From Leguminivora glycinivorella (Eukaryota; Arthropoda; Insecta; Lepidoptera; Tortricidae): a stretch of 64,000 nt of DNA. Below are positions 52,331 to 63,792 of the stretch, one piece after another. The DNA lies in NCBI RefSeq assembly GCF_023078275.1, contig NC_062990.1:3551501-3615500 (forward strand), read 5' to 3'. The first letter of the stretch is position 1. The number at the start of each line of letters is the position of its first letter. Below the pieces are notes generated by a model, which did not search any database, was not told where the DNA came from, and was given only the letters and a program-made list of their open reading frames with translations. The translations under genes and the position numbers were made by a program.

Positions 52331-52526
52331 GATATGTCTTTGTTCTTCATAGATAAGTGATAAAATTGGAAGCATATTACGCCGGATGTCTGCTCGTTTG
52401 CCTCCTATCTCATAAAAAAGTGAAACTAACTCAAGAGGTCGTGCTGTACGTTCGTCTCACTCTTTCCCATTTATAATATTAGTATGGATTTTATCATAAT
52501 TTTGTGCAATATTAATTTTGCAGGCA

Positions 52527-55500
52527 ATGGAAAAAATAGAAAAGTCAAAAGTGGACTCTGAATACCTAATACTAACTATAAAAAGGCATGAATGTATATG
52601 GAATAGAAACAGCGCAGAATACCACATGAAAGGTATGAAAGAAGAAGCATGGAACCAGATATGTGAGGAGTTGATACCAGGTTGGCAGGATTCGTCAGAG
52701 CTGGTGAAACATTCTAAACGTAAGTACATTTTAAACAGTAGGCGAGACGACTAAAAAAACGAATTAGTCCGTCAGTTAGATTATCAAAGAATTTTAGACA
52801 CGTATTTTTTCTTTTTTCTCTTAAACGAAAAATGACGTCGGTACACTGCGTTGAAGTTTCGCGTGACCTCACGCCTAGGTACAATTTTTACTTAGAAGTG
52901 ACGTCACAAGCCCACTCCGGAACTTTGATGCTCTTTATCTTTGTATTTTTTCATTAATTATAAAAAGCGAAAAATATGTGTTCAGTATTTTTGGACGATC
53001 TAACTGACGGACTAAACAGAATGCCATTTAGAAGAAAGGCCAGAGTAGACGCTCGGAGCGGGGCGGGTGAGTGTCCGTAGTTTTAAGTTAGGAAGAGCGG
53101 TACCCCTTACCACAGGTATTTGTTTACTTAAAAAGGGGTATCCACAACTAAAATTATGTAAGTAATTCTTAAAATGAATAAAGAATTTTTAATTTTTTAA
53201 ATTATTTAATTTAACGCCTATGCAGCGTCGACTCAGGACACTTGTATGAGCGTCTATTGTTTGACTTGCACGCCACACGCCCCGCCACGATGCATGGCCA
53301 ATGTAAGCGTGCACTCAGGCCTTCAGGGCTGAGAGCACGTATTGGAACCTGAAATGCTTAAAATCATAGGTAAGCATGCTCCACCGTAGACCGCATCATC
53401 ACTTAGGTGTGATCGTGGTCAAACGTCTACCTACCCATACTAAAAAAAAAAAAAAAAAAAAAAAAAACATCTGTGACGTGTGGTCAAAAATATTAATTAT
53501 ATACGACTGTATGACAGATGATAATAAGGTCGTGTATACACGGTGAAATACCATTCAAACAACTTTTATTATAGGACCAATGTTGAAATTGCAAAAAAAA
53601 TTTCGATGTTTCATACGTTCCAATTGATTGATTCCGCTCATTTATATGGAACAGCAAAATTTTTTTTTGCGATTTCTTCATTGGTCCGATAGTAAAAGTT
53701 GTTCATTATGTCTTATGACCTCAAAAGTCACTATGCAAAGTTTGAACGGTCCTTTTTATTTCACCATGTAGAATTATTTGGAATGGTTGGTTTGTGAAGG
53801 TGTTTGTGGACTCAGCCACAGTATAAGGGTCCCCCCACATCTAGCGTCTCGCGAGCGTCGCGTCGGGCCAACTGTAATGGGCAAAGCCTGACGCCGCGTC
53901 GACGTCTTTTTCCATACAGTTGGCGCGACGCGACGCTTGCGAGACGCTAGATGTGGGGGGACCTTTAGGGTTCAGTGCCAAAAAGGTACAAAGGAACTGT
54001 TATTTTGCAACTTTGTCCATCACATTGCTAAATAAACCATTCTTAATTTTAGAATATGAATTAAAAAGGCGATGGCACAACATTCGCGACTACTACAAGA
54101 AGGACTTAGCACTCCAGCTCAGTGGCGCCATCGGGCAGACGAAGAGGAAACGATACGTCTTCTCCGCGAATCTGGACTTTCTTAGGCCGCTTATGGATCA
54201 ATCTCTGTAAGTTTTTTTTTATTTTATTATGGACTGATCGCCTATTGACCCCAGTCACCTGATGGGAAGTGAAGACAGAGTCTAAGATGGAGCTCATCGA
54301 TTCAGTAATAGCCTATTCACTCTACGTTTAAAGAGACCGAGGATATTTCCTTTCCGCACGTGTATCGTACGACGTTTTTCAGTGAATAAGGCCCTTTGAA
54401 CGACATAGGCACATAATAAACCACTTCTCGCACTAGTGCGATAATAATAGCAGTCGTAGAAGGCGACTGTGGGATATGGGTTAAATTGTGGCGTGGGCGA
54501 GAGGCTGGCAGCCTGTCACTGCAGTGTCACAGTTTCATTTTCTTTCAACCCCTTACTTGCCAGGAGTGGCACTGAGGCTTTCATGGTAGTTTCATGTGCT
54601 CTGCCTGCCCCTTTGTGGGATGCAGGCGTGATTGTATGTATGTATGAAAATCGGCTACTTGACCCTTTTTTAAAGTCTATTTTATATTATTTATTACTGT
54701 CCAATTAACCGAAAAAATACTACCATATTTTATTACGACTTGAAAACCACCATAAAACTTTTATAAAGTTTACTTTAACTTAATTAGGCAAAAACATCAT
54801 TAGCCATGTTAATCTATAGATTGTCTGCGCATGACGTAAATCGAATCGAGCACAAAATTTTCTGACATTTATGTTATGAGGCATAAAGTTCATCATGTAA
54901 TTGATTTACTCGGCATAAAGTTAAGTTAGGTTCTATGACGTCACTACACGTCTGACAGCGTTTTCGGTGGCCAAAGTTAAAATAAATATTACACATTTTT
55001 AATCGAAAAAACGTAGCCACCGTACACTTTTAATACCCAAAATCTTTAAAAATTGGTTTCTTATGTCAAATACTACTGGAAACAATCATTTCTTGTGCCA
55101 AATTCGATAAGAGTCTAGTAGCCTATTATAAGCTATGCTTAGTTTGCGGCTAGGCCGATTTGTGTGAGCTGTCAAAGGCAGATGATGAAGATGAGAATAC
55201 AGGCCAAAGGTCGGTGCTTCTCGTCCTTGAGATGGCCAATATTGGACAATAGGTTTAAGACACGTGAGGGAACCGGACTAATTATAATACGGCCTAGTTA
55301 CCCTTCGGGTTGGAAGGTCAGATGGCAGTCGCTTTCGTAAAACTAGTGCTTACGCCAAATCTTGGGGTTAGTTGTCATAGCGGGCACCAGGCTCCCATGA
55401 CCCGTGGCAAATGCCGGCATAGCGCAAGGAGGATGATAAGGCTTAAGATACATAAAGTGTAGGTAGTCATCGTAGATCTGTAATAAAATCTCGCAATGAA

Positions 55501-55861
55501 TTAATGTTTGTCCTGTCCTTACAGAAGCATTGAAAAACAAGAACAGGAAGAGCCAGAAGAAGAAGTATATCTAGAAGAACATCTATACATCTCAGATGAA
55601 GAAACACCATTAAAAAGAAAAGACGCTAGACAAAGCGAAACCGTAGAAGACAGTAAACATTATTCTATATCTAAAAGTGTAGATCTTCTAGAAGATGATA
55701 GCGACTGGCTGTTTTTAAGAAGTTTATTAGCAGATATGAAAGATATGAATAGGGCACAGAAGTTGGAGTTTAAAATGGGGATTTTGAAGCTGTATAAAAA
55801 TATTTTGTGTGATAAAGATGGATATGGAGTTGATAGTAAAGTAAATATTGATTTTGTATAA
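52527..55861 (+). CDS. MADF-BESS domain DNA-binding protein, three exons
   Basis: Coding exons are 52527-52719, 54053-54206 and 55525-55861 (684 nt, 227 residues plus stop). Donors are C|GTAAGT and T|GTAAGT. Acceptors TTTTAG and CTTACAG follow pyrimidine-rich tracts. Phases agree at both introns. The ATG lies 3 nt after an upstream TTTTGCAG acceptor, implying a 5'-UTR intron. Residues ~12-110 form a MADF (Myb/SANT-like) domain: LILTIKRHECIWNRNSAEYH, EEAWNQICEEL, then LKRRWHNIRDYYKK and YVFSANLDFLRP. Residues 176-206 are a BESS motif, DWLFLRSLLADMKDMN onward. The middle is acidic. In insects such proteins (Adf-1 type) bind promoters and dimerise through BESS. The likely site is the nucleus. 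Confidence 0.85.
53385..53467 (+). mobile_element. Retroposon 3' end with A26 tail
   Basis: ACCGTAGACCGCATCATCAC, TGTGATCGTGGTCAAACG and CTACCTACCCATACT precede 26 consecutive A at 53442-53467, the form of a polyadenylated SINE/LINE end. Confidence 0.65.
53825..53966. mobile_element. Palindromic MITE in intron 1
   Basis: GGTCCCCCCACATCTAGCGT and ACGCTAGATGTGGGGGGACC form ~48-bp near-perfect arms. The centre is GCCTGACGCCGCGTCGACG. Confidence 0.88.
54445..54655 (+). mobile_element. SINE-like retroposon, copy d
   Basis: TCGTAGAAGGCGACTGTGGG, GGCGAGAGGCTGGCAGCCTG, TCATGTGCTCTGCCTGCCCC and a final GTATGTATGTATG. Confidence 0.75.
55255..55440 (+). mobile_element. SINE type 2, 3' two-thirds
   Basis: AACCGGACTAATTATAATAC, GGGTTGGAAGGTCAGATGGC, ACTAGTGCTTACGCCAAATC and ATGCCGGCATAGCGCAAGGA, ending GGATGAT. 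The head is missing. Confidence 0.78.
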
Positions 55862-55918
55862 TTTTATAGTGTTTTATTGAGAACTAGCTTTTTCCCACGG
55901 CTCGCGTTAGAAAGAGAC

Positions 55919-56475
55919 AAAAACCGGCCAAGAGCGTGTCGGGCCACGCTCAGTGTAGGGTTCCGTAGTTTTCCGTATTTTTCTCAAGAACTACTGAACC
56001 CATCAAGTTCAAAACAATTTTCCTAGAAAGTCTATATAAAGTTCTACTTTTGTGATTTTTTCATATTTTTTAAACATATGGTTCGAAAGTTAGAGGGGGG
56101 GGGACGCACTTTTTTTTCCTTTAGGAGCGATTATTTCCGAAAATATTAATATTATCAAAAATCGATCTTAGTAAATAAACCCTTATTCATTTTTAAATAC
56201 CTATCCAACAATATATCACATGATGGGGTTGGAATGAAAAAAAATATCAGCCCCCACTTTATATGTAGGGGGGGTACCCCAATAAAACATTTTTTTCCAT
56301 TTTTTATTTTTGCACTTTGTTGGCGTGATTGATATACATACATATTGGTACCAAATTTCAGCTTTCTAGTGCTAACGGTTACTGAGATTATCCGCGGACG
56401 GACGGACGGACGGACGGACGGACAGACAATCATGGCGAAACTATAAGGGTTCCTAGTGACTACGGAACCCTAAAA
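55919..56475 (-). mobile_element. 'AGGGTTCCGTAG' element, copy G
   Basis: Complete minus-strand copy, 58 bp after the MADF stop codon; it probably lies in or just beyond the gene's 3' UTR. Confidence 0.88.
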
Positions 56476-56605
56476 AGTAGCCTATGTCACTCTCCATCCC
56501 TTCAAATATCTTCATTTAAAAAATAACGACAATTCGTCGCTCCGTTTTGCCGGACAAACAAACAGAAACACACACTTTCCCATTTATAATATTAAGTATG
56601 GATGA
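56476..56605 (-). repeat. Dispersed repeat (reverse of 31200/61245 type)
   Basis: CGTCGCTCCGTTTTGCCGG, AAACACACACTTTCCCATTT and ATAATATTAAGTATGGATG are the reverse of the segment at 61245-61345. Confidence 0.7.
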
Positions 56606-57436
56606 CAACTTTTACCTAACTGTTATCTACTGTTATATAAATTCGGAATGGTGGTAAAGAGGAGTAGAAAGGCCGAAAAACGGAAATATAAGACCTTCAA
56701 ACCCCTCTCTGCTGGAGTTATGGTTCAAGGGGTAGGGCATGGGACTTCTGATATACTCGTATCCAGCTCCAAACTAGTCTAAATAAAGTTATGCAGCTAA
56801 AACTTTTGTTTCTTGCATTTCCTACTACACTTTTTAATGCTTGACCTGTGCTAAAAACAAATGGAAAAGCGGTAAAACAAATAACGAAGAACTCCAAAAC
56901 TTTGTAACTAAATCACTTTCAAGAGACCTCAGGCCTGCCAAGATGTCCATCGTGCAAATACTATCTACCCAAAATAGCATAATGAAACGTAATCAATATC
57001 AAAAGGTTGCAACTAACGACGATTTTCTTAGGACATAAGACCTTTTGATATTTGCTATGTTGTTCATAATACCAAGTACACATGGCCTGTTTGCCATGCT
57101 CGTGTGTTTAGGACCACGATCGTCACTTGTTTTTGAACCACCGATCTCCTCTTGGACATTTTATTGGAATGTAAACTGTATACCGTACCAGTTAATGACC
57201 ATTTGAGAATGGCAAATTATTCTGTTTTGAGATGGTGGGGAAGTTATGTGATTATTAGCTATCCAAGGGACGAAAAAGACATGTTTTTGGATGTAATTTA
57301 GTTTTTGAGAGAGATAAGGGTGTAAGTTAATGTTAGATAAAGACGTTTAAGGTAATGTAGACGAAATAATTTAGTTAAAGGTTATTGAGATTTATGTTTT
57401 ATTTTATAGAAAAGGAGTGACTGCATCTGAAGAACA
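56606..57436 (+). other. Unrecognised; possible LINE tail near 57125-57300
   Basis: One frame at ~57139-57300 reads TDLLLDILLECKLYTVPVND and later DMFLDVI with a stop, reminiscent of a LINE C-terminus, but the match is weak. Otherwise nothing is recognised. Confidence 0.3.
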
Positions 57437-57665
57437 GTATAATAAAGAGCAATATCGTACAGTATGGCCACTCCCGCTCCCCGCTGAAAGTGCAACCCAC
57501 CCCCTCTCGGTTACCTCACAGGTACCACCTGTCAAAAACGCGAACAGTCGACCTGACATATTTCACTCATACAAGCATAGTATGCGTTCACCTACACGAG
57601 CTTAGACTGTGTGCTAGGAACGCGCCTCTTTCATATATTTGATCGCCAGTGTCCGAGGTGTGTCT
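57437..57665 (+). repeat. Dispersed repeat shared with 36256-36480
   Basis: Second copy, ~90% alike by eye over ~220 bp. Confidence 0.85.
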
Positions 57666-57792
57666 GAAGTTAATATGTAACTCAGGTCGCATTATGGTAA
57701 TTGTCGACCGAGACGAAGCCGAGGTCAACACACATGTGATCTGGTTGATGTAGTGTTAACTTAAAAAAAAAAAAACATTTAAAAACACAATA

Positions 57793-59861
57793 CACCGGTC
57801 AAATCTTACATGAAAATCGGCTAAAAAAACAAAGTGTGATGTAAAGCTAGATTTTTGGTATGTTATTTGGAGTCCTTGGGGGAATGTAAGACTATATTTT
57901 GCAAGCAAACAAAAAGTGTGCTAACTTCGTAATTAAAAAAAAAAAGTAAAAAAATCGGACTTTTTTTGGTTTTTATTTTTTTATTAAAAAACTATGCGTT
58001 TTTGGTCAAAAGTTGCTTTGTAGAGTTGAAAGCGCATTAAATTTCAAACAGTTTGACATCTTTTTTATCATTGTTCGTCAAATAGTTTTCGAGATATGAA
58101 GCGTCAAAAAAGGTTAATTTTTGACGCATTTATAAAATGTAGCGTTTTGCCAATATTTTTAGACAAATATCTGCAAAATACTTCAGGATATGATATATAT
58201 TGCAATATAACATTATATAAAATTTATTTTGCTTTAGTTTTAGTGCAAATAAAGGTCAGTAAGACGAATAGTTACTTTGGTAAACAAAAAAATCTATAAA
58301 TAGAGAAGCCAAGAGTCTGGTAGATTGGTTAAGGTAAAATAATTTACGCTAAAAGTTTTAGGTTGAAAGTGCTATCTATTCGATCTTACTTTCTTTGATA
58401 TCCATTTATCTGAAAAAATTTCCTAAGCTAACTTTGCATCGATTTGACTATTACTAATGAAGAAATAAAATACAGTAAAATTTTGAAGTTTAGTAAATTA
58501 GAAAAATAAAACAGAATTAGTTACATTTTCCTGGTTCTGCATCTTGATGGCACAACTCCTGTAGTGATAGAAAGTCCACTTGAGTTGTATTTGACCACCA
58601 ATTGCTGTGGAATAAACTACGGGAACGGAAAGCGCCCACGCCAAATACTAAGATACTGGAGAAGTGGTATTCCCAGCAGAAGAACGTAGTAAGATGGAAG
58701 TCAACTCTGTCCACAGCCAGCGGGCTAAGCTGTGGCGCGAGACAAGGAGGCAGTATGTCTCCGGCTCTCTTCAGCGTGTACATGGATGGGCTGTCGCAGG
58801 CTTTGACCAGTACCGAGGTTGGCTGCTCCATCAATGGGCAAATGATAAATCACATCGCATATGCAGACGATATGGTCCTACTAGCACCATTTGTTCCCAC
58901 AATAGCTATGCGTAAGTTACTCGCAGAATGCGAGAGATACGCCAGCCAGCATAACATGAGATACAATCCGGACAAGTCTGAATTTATGCTCATGGAGGCA
59001 GCACATATGCCCACACAGGTACCACCTCTTTTGCTTGATGGAGTTTAATTGCGGAGAGTACACGAAGTCAAATACCTACCTTGGCCACATCTTGTTTTCC
59101 AGTTTAAAAGACCTGGAGGACATAGAAAGGCAGAGGCGAGCCACTCGTAAATATTTTTTTCCGCCAAGCGGCGATCCTGAGGTCTTTCTGACTGTAAACT
59201 TAACTTACTAAATAAATGTTGATTTGATATACGCAAATATGTGTCTGAGTAATACTTGAACAGCCCCCAAATAATAATAATTCGTTCTCCGCTACGCCTC
59301 CTGTAAATATATGTAAACTATCCCATTTGGCCATTACCATCCACCGATTATTTCTGATCCAGTTATACTAGACTTATGATATAATCCTATTTTTTTTAAA
59401 TAACTCGCACTCTTTTGGTCTTAAATGAAAGCTAGTGAAATTTTCTACATTTTTATTTTACAATTTATGTAATAGCCTGAGTTGTTTTGCTGATATCTGT
59501 CTCAAAATATTAGCAAAACGAATATTTTCATAGAAAGGGGGAAAATGCTCTTTTTTTGACGCTTCATATCTCAAAAAATATTTGACGGACATTGATAAAA
59601 AAGATGTCAAACTGTTTGGAATTTAATGAGCTTTCAACATTACACAGCAACTTTTGACGAAAAATGCATAGTTTTTTAATAAAACGGCAAAATACAAAAA
59701 AAGGCTGGTTTTTTTACTTTTTTTTTTAAATTACGAAGTTAGCACACCATTTTTTTGCTTGCAAAATATAGTCCTACATTCCCCCAAGGACCCCAAATAA
59801 CATACCAAAAATGCAGCTTTACATCACACTTTGTTTTTTTATTTCTCTTTTTGACCAGTGT
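57793..59861. mobile_element. 2.07-kb element with ~450-bp terminal inverted repeats
   Basis: The ends are CACCGGTC and GACCAGTG, with TA on both sides. The left arm 57793-~58260 is matched in reverse by ~59400-59861: AAAGTGTGATGTAAAGCT, CTTGGGGGAATGTA, GTGCTAACTTCGTAATT, AACAGTTTGACATCTTTTTT, GATATGAAGCGTCAAAAA. A TA duplication and CACYGGTC ends fit a Tc1/mariner-type non-autonomous element. The interior contains a LINE fragment. Confidence 0.88.
58600..59165 (+). pseudogene. LINE reverse transcriptase fragment, frame broken
   Basis: The frame 58602-59048 encodes the palm region of a non-LTR reverse transcriptase: LSCGARQGGSMSPALFSVYM, then INHIAYADDMVLLAP (catalytic YADD), then ASQHNMRYNPDKSEFML. 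After a stop at 59046-59048 related sequence continues in shifted frames (EVKYL, then LGHILFSSLKDLEDIERQRR). Both the N-terminal endonuclease and the C-terminus are missing. Confidence 0.85.
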
Positions 59862-60620
59862 ACAACTCGCAGTGACCCATTTGTTTCCGTTATTGCAACT
59901 ATTTGCTGTTAAAGTTAGCTATAAAAATCAAAATGTTTTTCTAAAAATATTCGGTCGCCCAATTTGAAAAAAAAAATCGACATCGGAACTAGCTCCGGTA
60001 ACAATAGAGCCTTTTTTCTTTTTTTAAACCAAGAGCTAGTCGTTAAAGTGATAGATTTTTCACCACACAAACTCGTGAAGGCTCTCTTTAATCTTTATTT
60101 TTCAGAAGCCGATGAATGTCAACGTATTGTTTGCATATATTTTTTTTATACTACGTCGGTGGCAAACAAGCATACGGTGCGCCTGATGGAAAGCAGTCAC
60201 CGTTACCTATGGACGCCTGCATGTCAAATAGTGTCACATGCGCGTTGTCAACCCATTAGAAACTTGTATACTCTCTTTTGATGTGTTAAAAGTACACAGC
60301 AAAAAGGAGTGTACAAGTTCTAAGGAGGGTTTGGTTTGCCGACGACTCAAAGGACAATAGACAACAAATTAGTTTCGTAGGTAGGTCCTTCCGTCACAAG
60401 CACACTGCACCCTCCTTGAGCTCTGGCAGCCTTACTCACCGACAGGAACACAACACTATAAGTAGGGTCTAGTGCTATTTGGCTGCGGTCTTCAGTAAAG
60501 CAGAGGTACTTCCCCAGTTGGGCTCTGCTCTAGATTCGAGCGAGATGATATCCGCTGTGCTGTGCCCTACCACACAAAGCGGAATATCATTGCTATGCCC
60601 TACCTCCAAAATATATATAG
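59862..60620 (+). repeat. Two dispersed repeat fragments
   Basis: 60150-60245 has TCGGTGGCAAACAAGCATAC, CGCCTGATGGAAAGCAGTC and ATGGACGCCTGCA, a known type of lepidopteran retroposon sequence. 60420-60620 has GCTGCGGTCTTCAGTAAAGC, CAGTTGGGCTCTGCTCTAGA and GTGCTGTGCCCTACCACACA, another. The rest is unassigned. Frames here are not genes. Confidence 0.6.
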
Positions 60621-61234
60621 TATTTTTGCGAATTGGTGTCGTGATAATCTTTGTGTTTCTATTGGTATCAAAATTAGATTTTTTTGTGTCTTAAAACCGT
60701 CGCAATATATATTATGAACAGAACTAATAAACTAGGTATACTTAAGAAATAATATTTCAAGATTTTCATTTCCATTCCGTTGTCATTTTTAGCAAACAAA
60801 ATATTTTTTTTTGAATGACGGTAATTACTTAAAAATCTTTTTTATTTCAAGGAATTATTAACAATTACATAAAAACTAAAAAGTAAAATTTGTCTATGTT
60901 TGTAAAAACTTACATATTGTAAAACATAAAAGAATAATCAGATTTCAGTTTCGTTCCCTAGATTCAAAACTTTAATGATTATACTTACCTAAAAAGTTTA
61001 ATTGAAATCTATACACCGTTTTGTGTGCGAGCTCTTAGCCTACGTCGCTGGCGGGTGTTTCTAACACAAACTATTGGTATTCAGATAAAATGCACAACAG
61101 CTGCACGAGTATGATTGACTGTTGACGAACTGAGACTTTAAAATGTCGCTTTACGGTCAAAAGGGTTCCGTACAAAAGGATCACCCCTTCGCGACTGTCT
61201 GCCACATCGTTGAACTGTGACATTGTTTTAGTTA
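60621..61234. other. No recognised feature
   Basis: AT-rich, no supported gene. Confidence 0.4.
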
Positions 61235-61792
61235 TTACAACAGTTCAATCCATACTAATCTTATAAATGGGAAAGTGTGTGTGTTTGTTTGTTTCTCCGT
61301 CTTTCACGGCTAAACGGAGCGACATATTGACGTGATTTTTTAAGTTTTTGTCAGGTCTTACAATAATAAGCCAACCCCAGCTGAGCTACCGAAGCTTACA
61401 ACACAAACAATTTTTTGCAGTATCTGCTCTGAAAAGCCTGAAATTGATTCGACAAATTTTCGACATATGAATAATTTCAAAAGCTTTTCTGACCTCATAA
61501 AATATAAAACATTGATAGGGTACTTTTTATGTCTTTTTGTTATTTATACGTTTCCTGAACACCCTTTGCTTGTAGTCAAAACCCTGTGTCGGACATATTC
61601 ATGATCCGCTTCTATCGGCGATAGGACTCGTAAAATGTTGCTTCGAATCATTTTTTTACTCGAAATATTTTTTTTTTGCTAGGAGAATTAAGACGACTGA
61701 AAATTATCTGTTGATATGTCTTTCCCATCACGGAAACAAATTCGTATACATGTAACAGCGCCATCTCTTATCAAGTTGTGAAAACTTCAAAT
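61235..61792 (+). repeat. Dispersed repeat start, then unassigned DNA
   Basis: TCCATACTAATCTTATAAAT, GGGAAAGTGTGTGTG and CACGGCTAAACGGAGCGACA match the reverse of 56480-56600. After ~61345 nothing is recognised. Confidence 0.6.
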
Positions 61793-62035
61793 TTTTAACC
61801 CCCTGATGCAAAAACGACGGTTTGACGTGTTTTCCTGTGAGTGTGTCTGTCTATGGCATCGTAGCTTTCGAGCGGATGAACCAATTTAGATTTTTTTTGT
61901 TTGAAAGCTGTATTAGTAAAGCTATATTAGACTTTAGCAGTTTCATGTGCTCTGCCTACCCCTTTAGGGGAAATAGGCGTGATTGTATGTATGTATTAGT
62001 CGGGAGTGTTCTCAGCAATTTTTTAATTTTGTATT
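61793..62035 (+). repeat. 'AACCCCCGACGC' family, copy 6, interrupted
   Basis: TTTTTAACCCCCTGATGCAA to TATTAG, then resumes TTAGTCGGGAGTGTTCTCAG. The 83-bp interruption is a SINE-like tail. Confidence 0.8.
61917..61999 (+). mobile_element. SINE-like tail with ATTAG target duplication
   Basis: TTTCATGTGCTCTGCCTACC, GGCGTGATTGTATGTATGT. ATTAG is found just before it (61912-61916) and at its end (61995-61999). The family repeat continues directly afterwards. Confidence 0.82.
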
Positions 62036-62179
62036 GTGATTATACAAAAAAAAACAAACAAAATTTTTTTTGCGAAAAATTTTAAAATTTATGTAACATT
62101 TTTTCTTTCTTTTGGCCTCAGAAACGCGTGGTTCAAGTTATGCGGGTTCCTCGCGAGCACCTTGTATTATATGGAACGG

Positions 62180-62411
62180 CACTGAGAGAAAATACAACCA
62201 GTTTTCATGTTCGTTCAACAAATTTTTTGGTTAAAATAGCGCCTACGTGCTCTTTGGTTCAAACAACAAGCTACTTGTCATTTGAATCGGCAATATATTT
62301 GAATCAACAAGTCAGTTTTATAAAAACAACCTGACACATATTGTTTTAAACATACAGATAAACCGCAACAAGTCGAACTTGTTAAATTCACAATGCAAAT
62401 TTCTCTCAGTG
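62180..62411. repeat. MITE with CACTGAGAGAAA ends
   Basis: CACTGAGAGAAAAT at the left and ATTTCTCTCAGTG at the right. The interior has no coding sequence. Confidence 0.6.
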
Positions 62412-63164
62412 GGTGCGCCATTTTACCGCTCCTGTCCCTATCCACACACACTAATGAATGCGCATGCATTGTGGACATAGAGTTTGTCCCTAAATTTCAT
62501 GCATAAACAACTAAATATTTTTGCGCGAACTAGAATCCTTGTTTGTGGACTTTTACAAACAAATAAAAATATTTTGATTGCTGGAAAACATGGAGTTTTT
62601 GATTGATTCGTGGAAATGTGCGTCCAGTTTTGTCACGGCTCATCAAATAAATTTCTATTACAATCTACCTCCTTGTTCATAAAAAATTACCTTGACGATT
62701 AGTTAAAGGCCGTAGCAGGATAAGGGAAGAAAAAATGCCCTTTAATGATTAGAAGCTGGTTTTTTTTCTATAGTTACTTACACTTAGTAGTACGATATTG
62801 TGCAAAGTTTTGTTGAAAAATTCCTAGTGGTTCAGCCAGCAGAAAAAAAAACCAAATTCATGAAATATGACTTTTCTCTAAAATTATTTAACTTTATCAT
62901 ACAATCTTTTTTTCATTTTGGTTAACTAAATAGTACTTATAACCTGGAAGAAAATTGAGTCTCCAACTATAATATTTCTGCAAAAAGTACGTAAGTCAAC
63001 ATTTCAAAAAAATTTTTTTTAGTTTCTCAAGGAGCGACCACTCTAAGTGATACTTCTAAAAAAGCCTTATTTAATGATCTGACAGTCATATAAGTTTGAC
63101 AGTTAAAATCGAAAAGCAACAGTGTCAATTAAAAAAATAATGTTGGTCGGATTTTGTTACATTT
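62412..63164. other. No recognised feature
   Basis: AT-rich, no supported gene. Confidence 0.4.
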
Positions 63165-63390
63165 TATTGTTATACCGTTCTAACACCGCTCCAAGACGTG
63201 TCTGTCTGTCTGTCTATTTATCTCTCTGCGTGTGTGTCTGTCTGTGGCAACGTAGCTCCCGAACGGATGAACCGATTTGGATTCAGTTTTTTCGAAAGCT
63301 GAATTAGTCGGGAGTGTTATTAGCCAAGTTTCATGGAAATCGGTTCCACTATGTCGGTTGTTTTTTAAAAAAAATTGTGGTTAGGTTTTT
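63165..63390 (+). repeat. 'AACCCCCGACGC' family, copy 7 (start lost)
   Basis: (CTGT)n, GCAACGTAGCTCCCGAACGG, TTAGTCGGGAGTGTTATTAG, CATGGAAATCGGTTCCACTA. Confidence 0.8.
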
Positions 63391-63792
63391 ATAACATAAA
63401 AAAAAGACTAACATCGTCACTTACTCCCCAATAAAGCACAATTTTCTCGTAAACCCGACAATCTAACTCCTATAACATAAACTTACTAAATAAACCTTTA
63501 ACTACTAATAAAGGCAACAATTAACTGCAACATGCGAGTTTAACTGTCATGACAAAACTTGTGTTTATAAATGACATAAGTCATTTGACTGTTACAGGTG
63601 GTTATGACGTTTTGTGTACAGGAGACTTGTAAGGTGATGTACAATGTTGCTGTCAAAGATAAGGATAGAATAAAGACTGCAAAATTTCTGGAGAGTTATA
63701 AAGAAAAAAAACTTTTTCTTGAAACGCTCTTGAAAAGACCTTTTTGTCGATTTACTTCAATAATAAATACATCTTCAATACGAAAAAATTTA
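63391..63792. other. No recognised feature
   Basis: A 74-codon frame at 63598-63822 runs into the next repeat and has no known domain, so it is not called. Confidence 0.4.

Larger units (their letters stand above)
52720..54052 (+). other. Intron 1 of the MADF-BESS gene, with repeats
   Basis: 1333 bp. It contains a GC-rich repeat fragment (53215-53340, reverse relative of 20905-21190), a retroposon tail ending in A26 (53385-53467) and a MITE at 53825-53966. Confidence 0.75.
54207..55524 (+). other. Intron 2 of the MADF-BESS gene, with repeats
   Basis: 1318 bp. It holds a fragment of the GTGCGTAAAA foldback family (54345-54440), a plus-strand (TGTA)n SINE-like copy (54445-54655) and a SINE type 2 3' part (55255-55440). 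Confidence 0.75.

Noticed and set aside
60479..60694. 71-codon frame ending in a hydrophobic segment
   Set aside because: It overlaps a dispersed lepidopteran repeat (GTGCTGTGCCCTACCACACA) and its hydrophobic end comes from AT-rich DNA.
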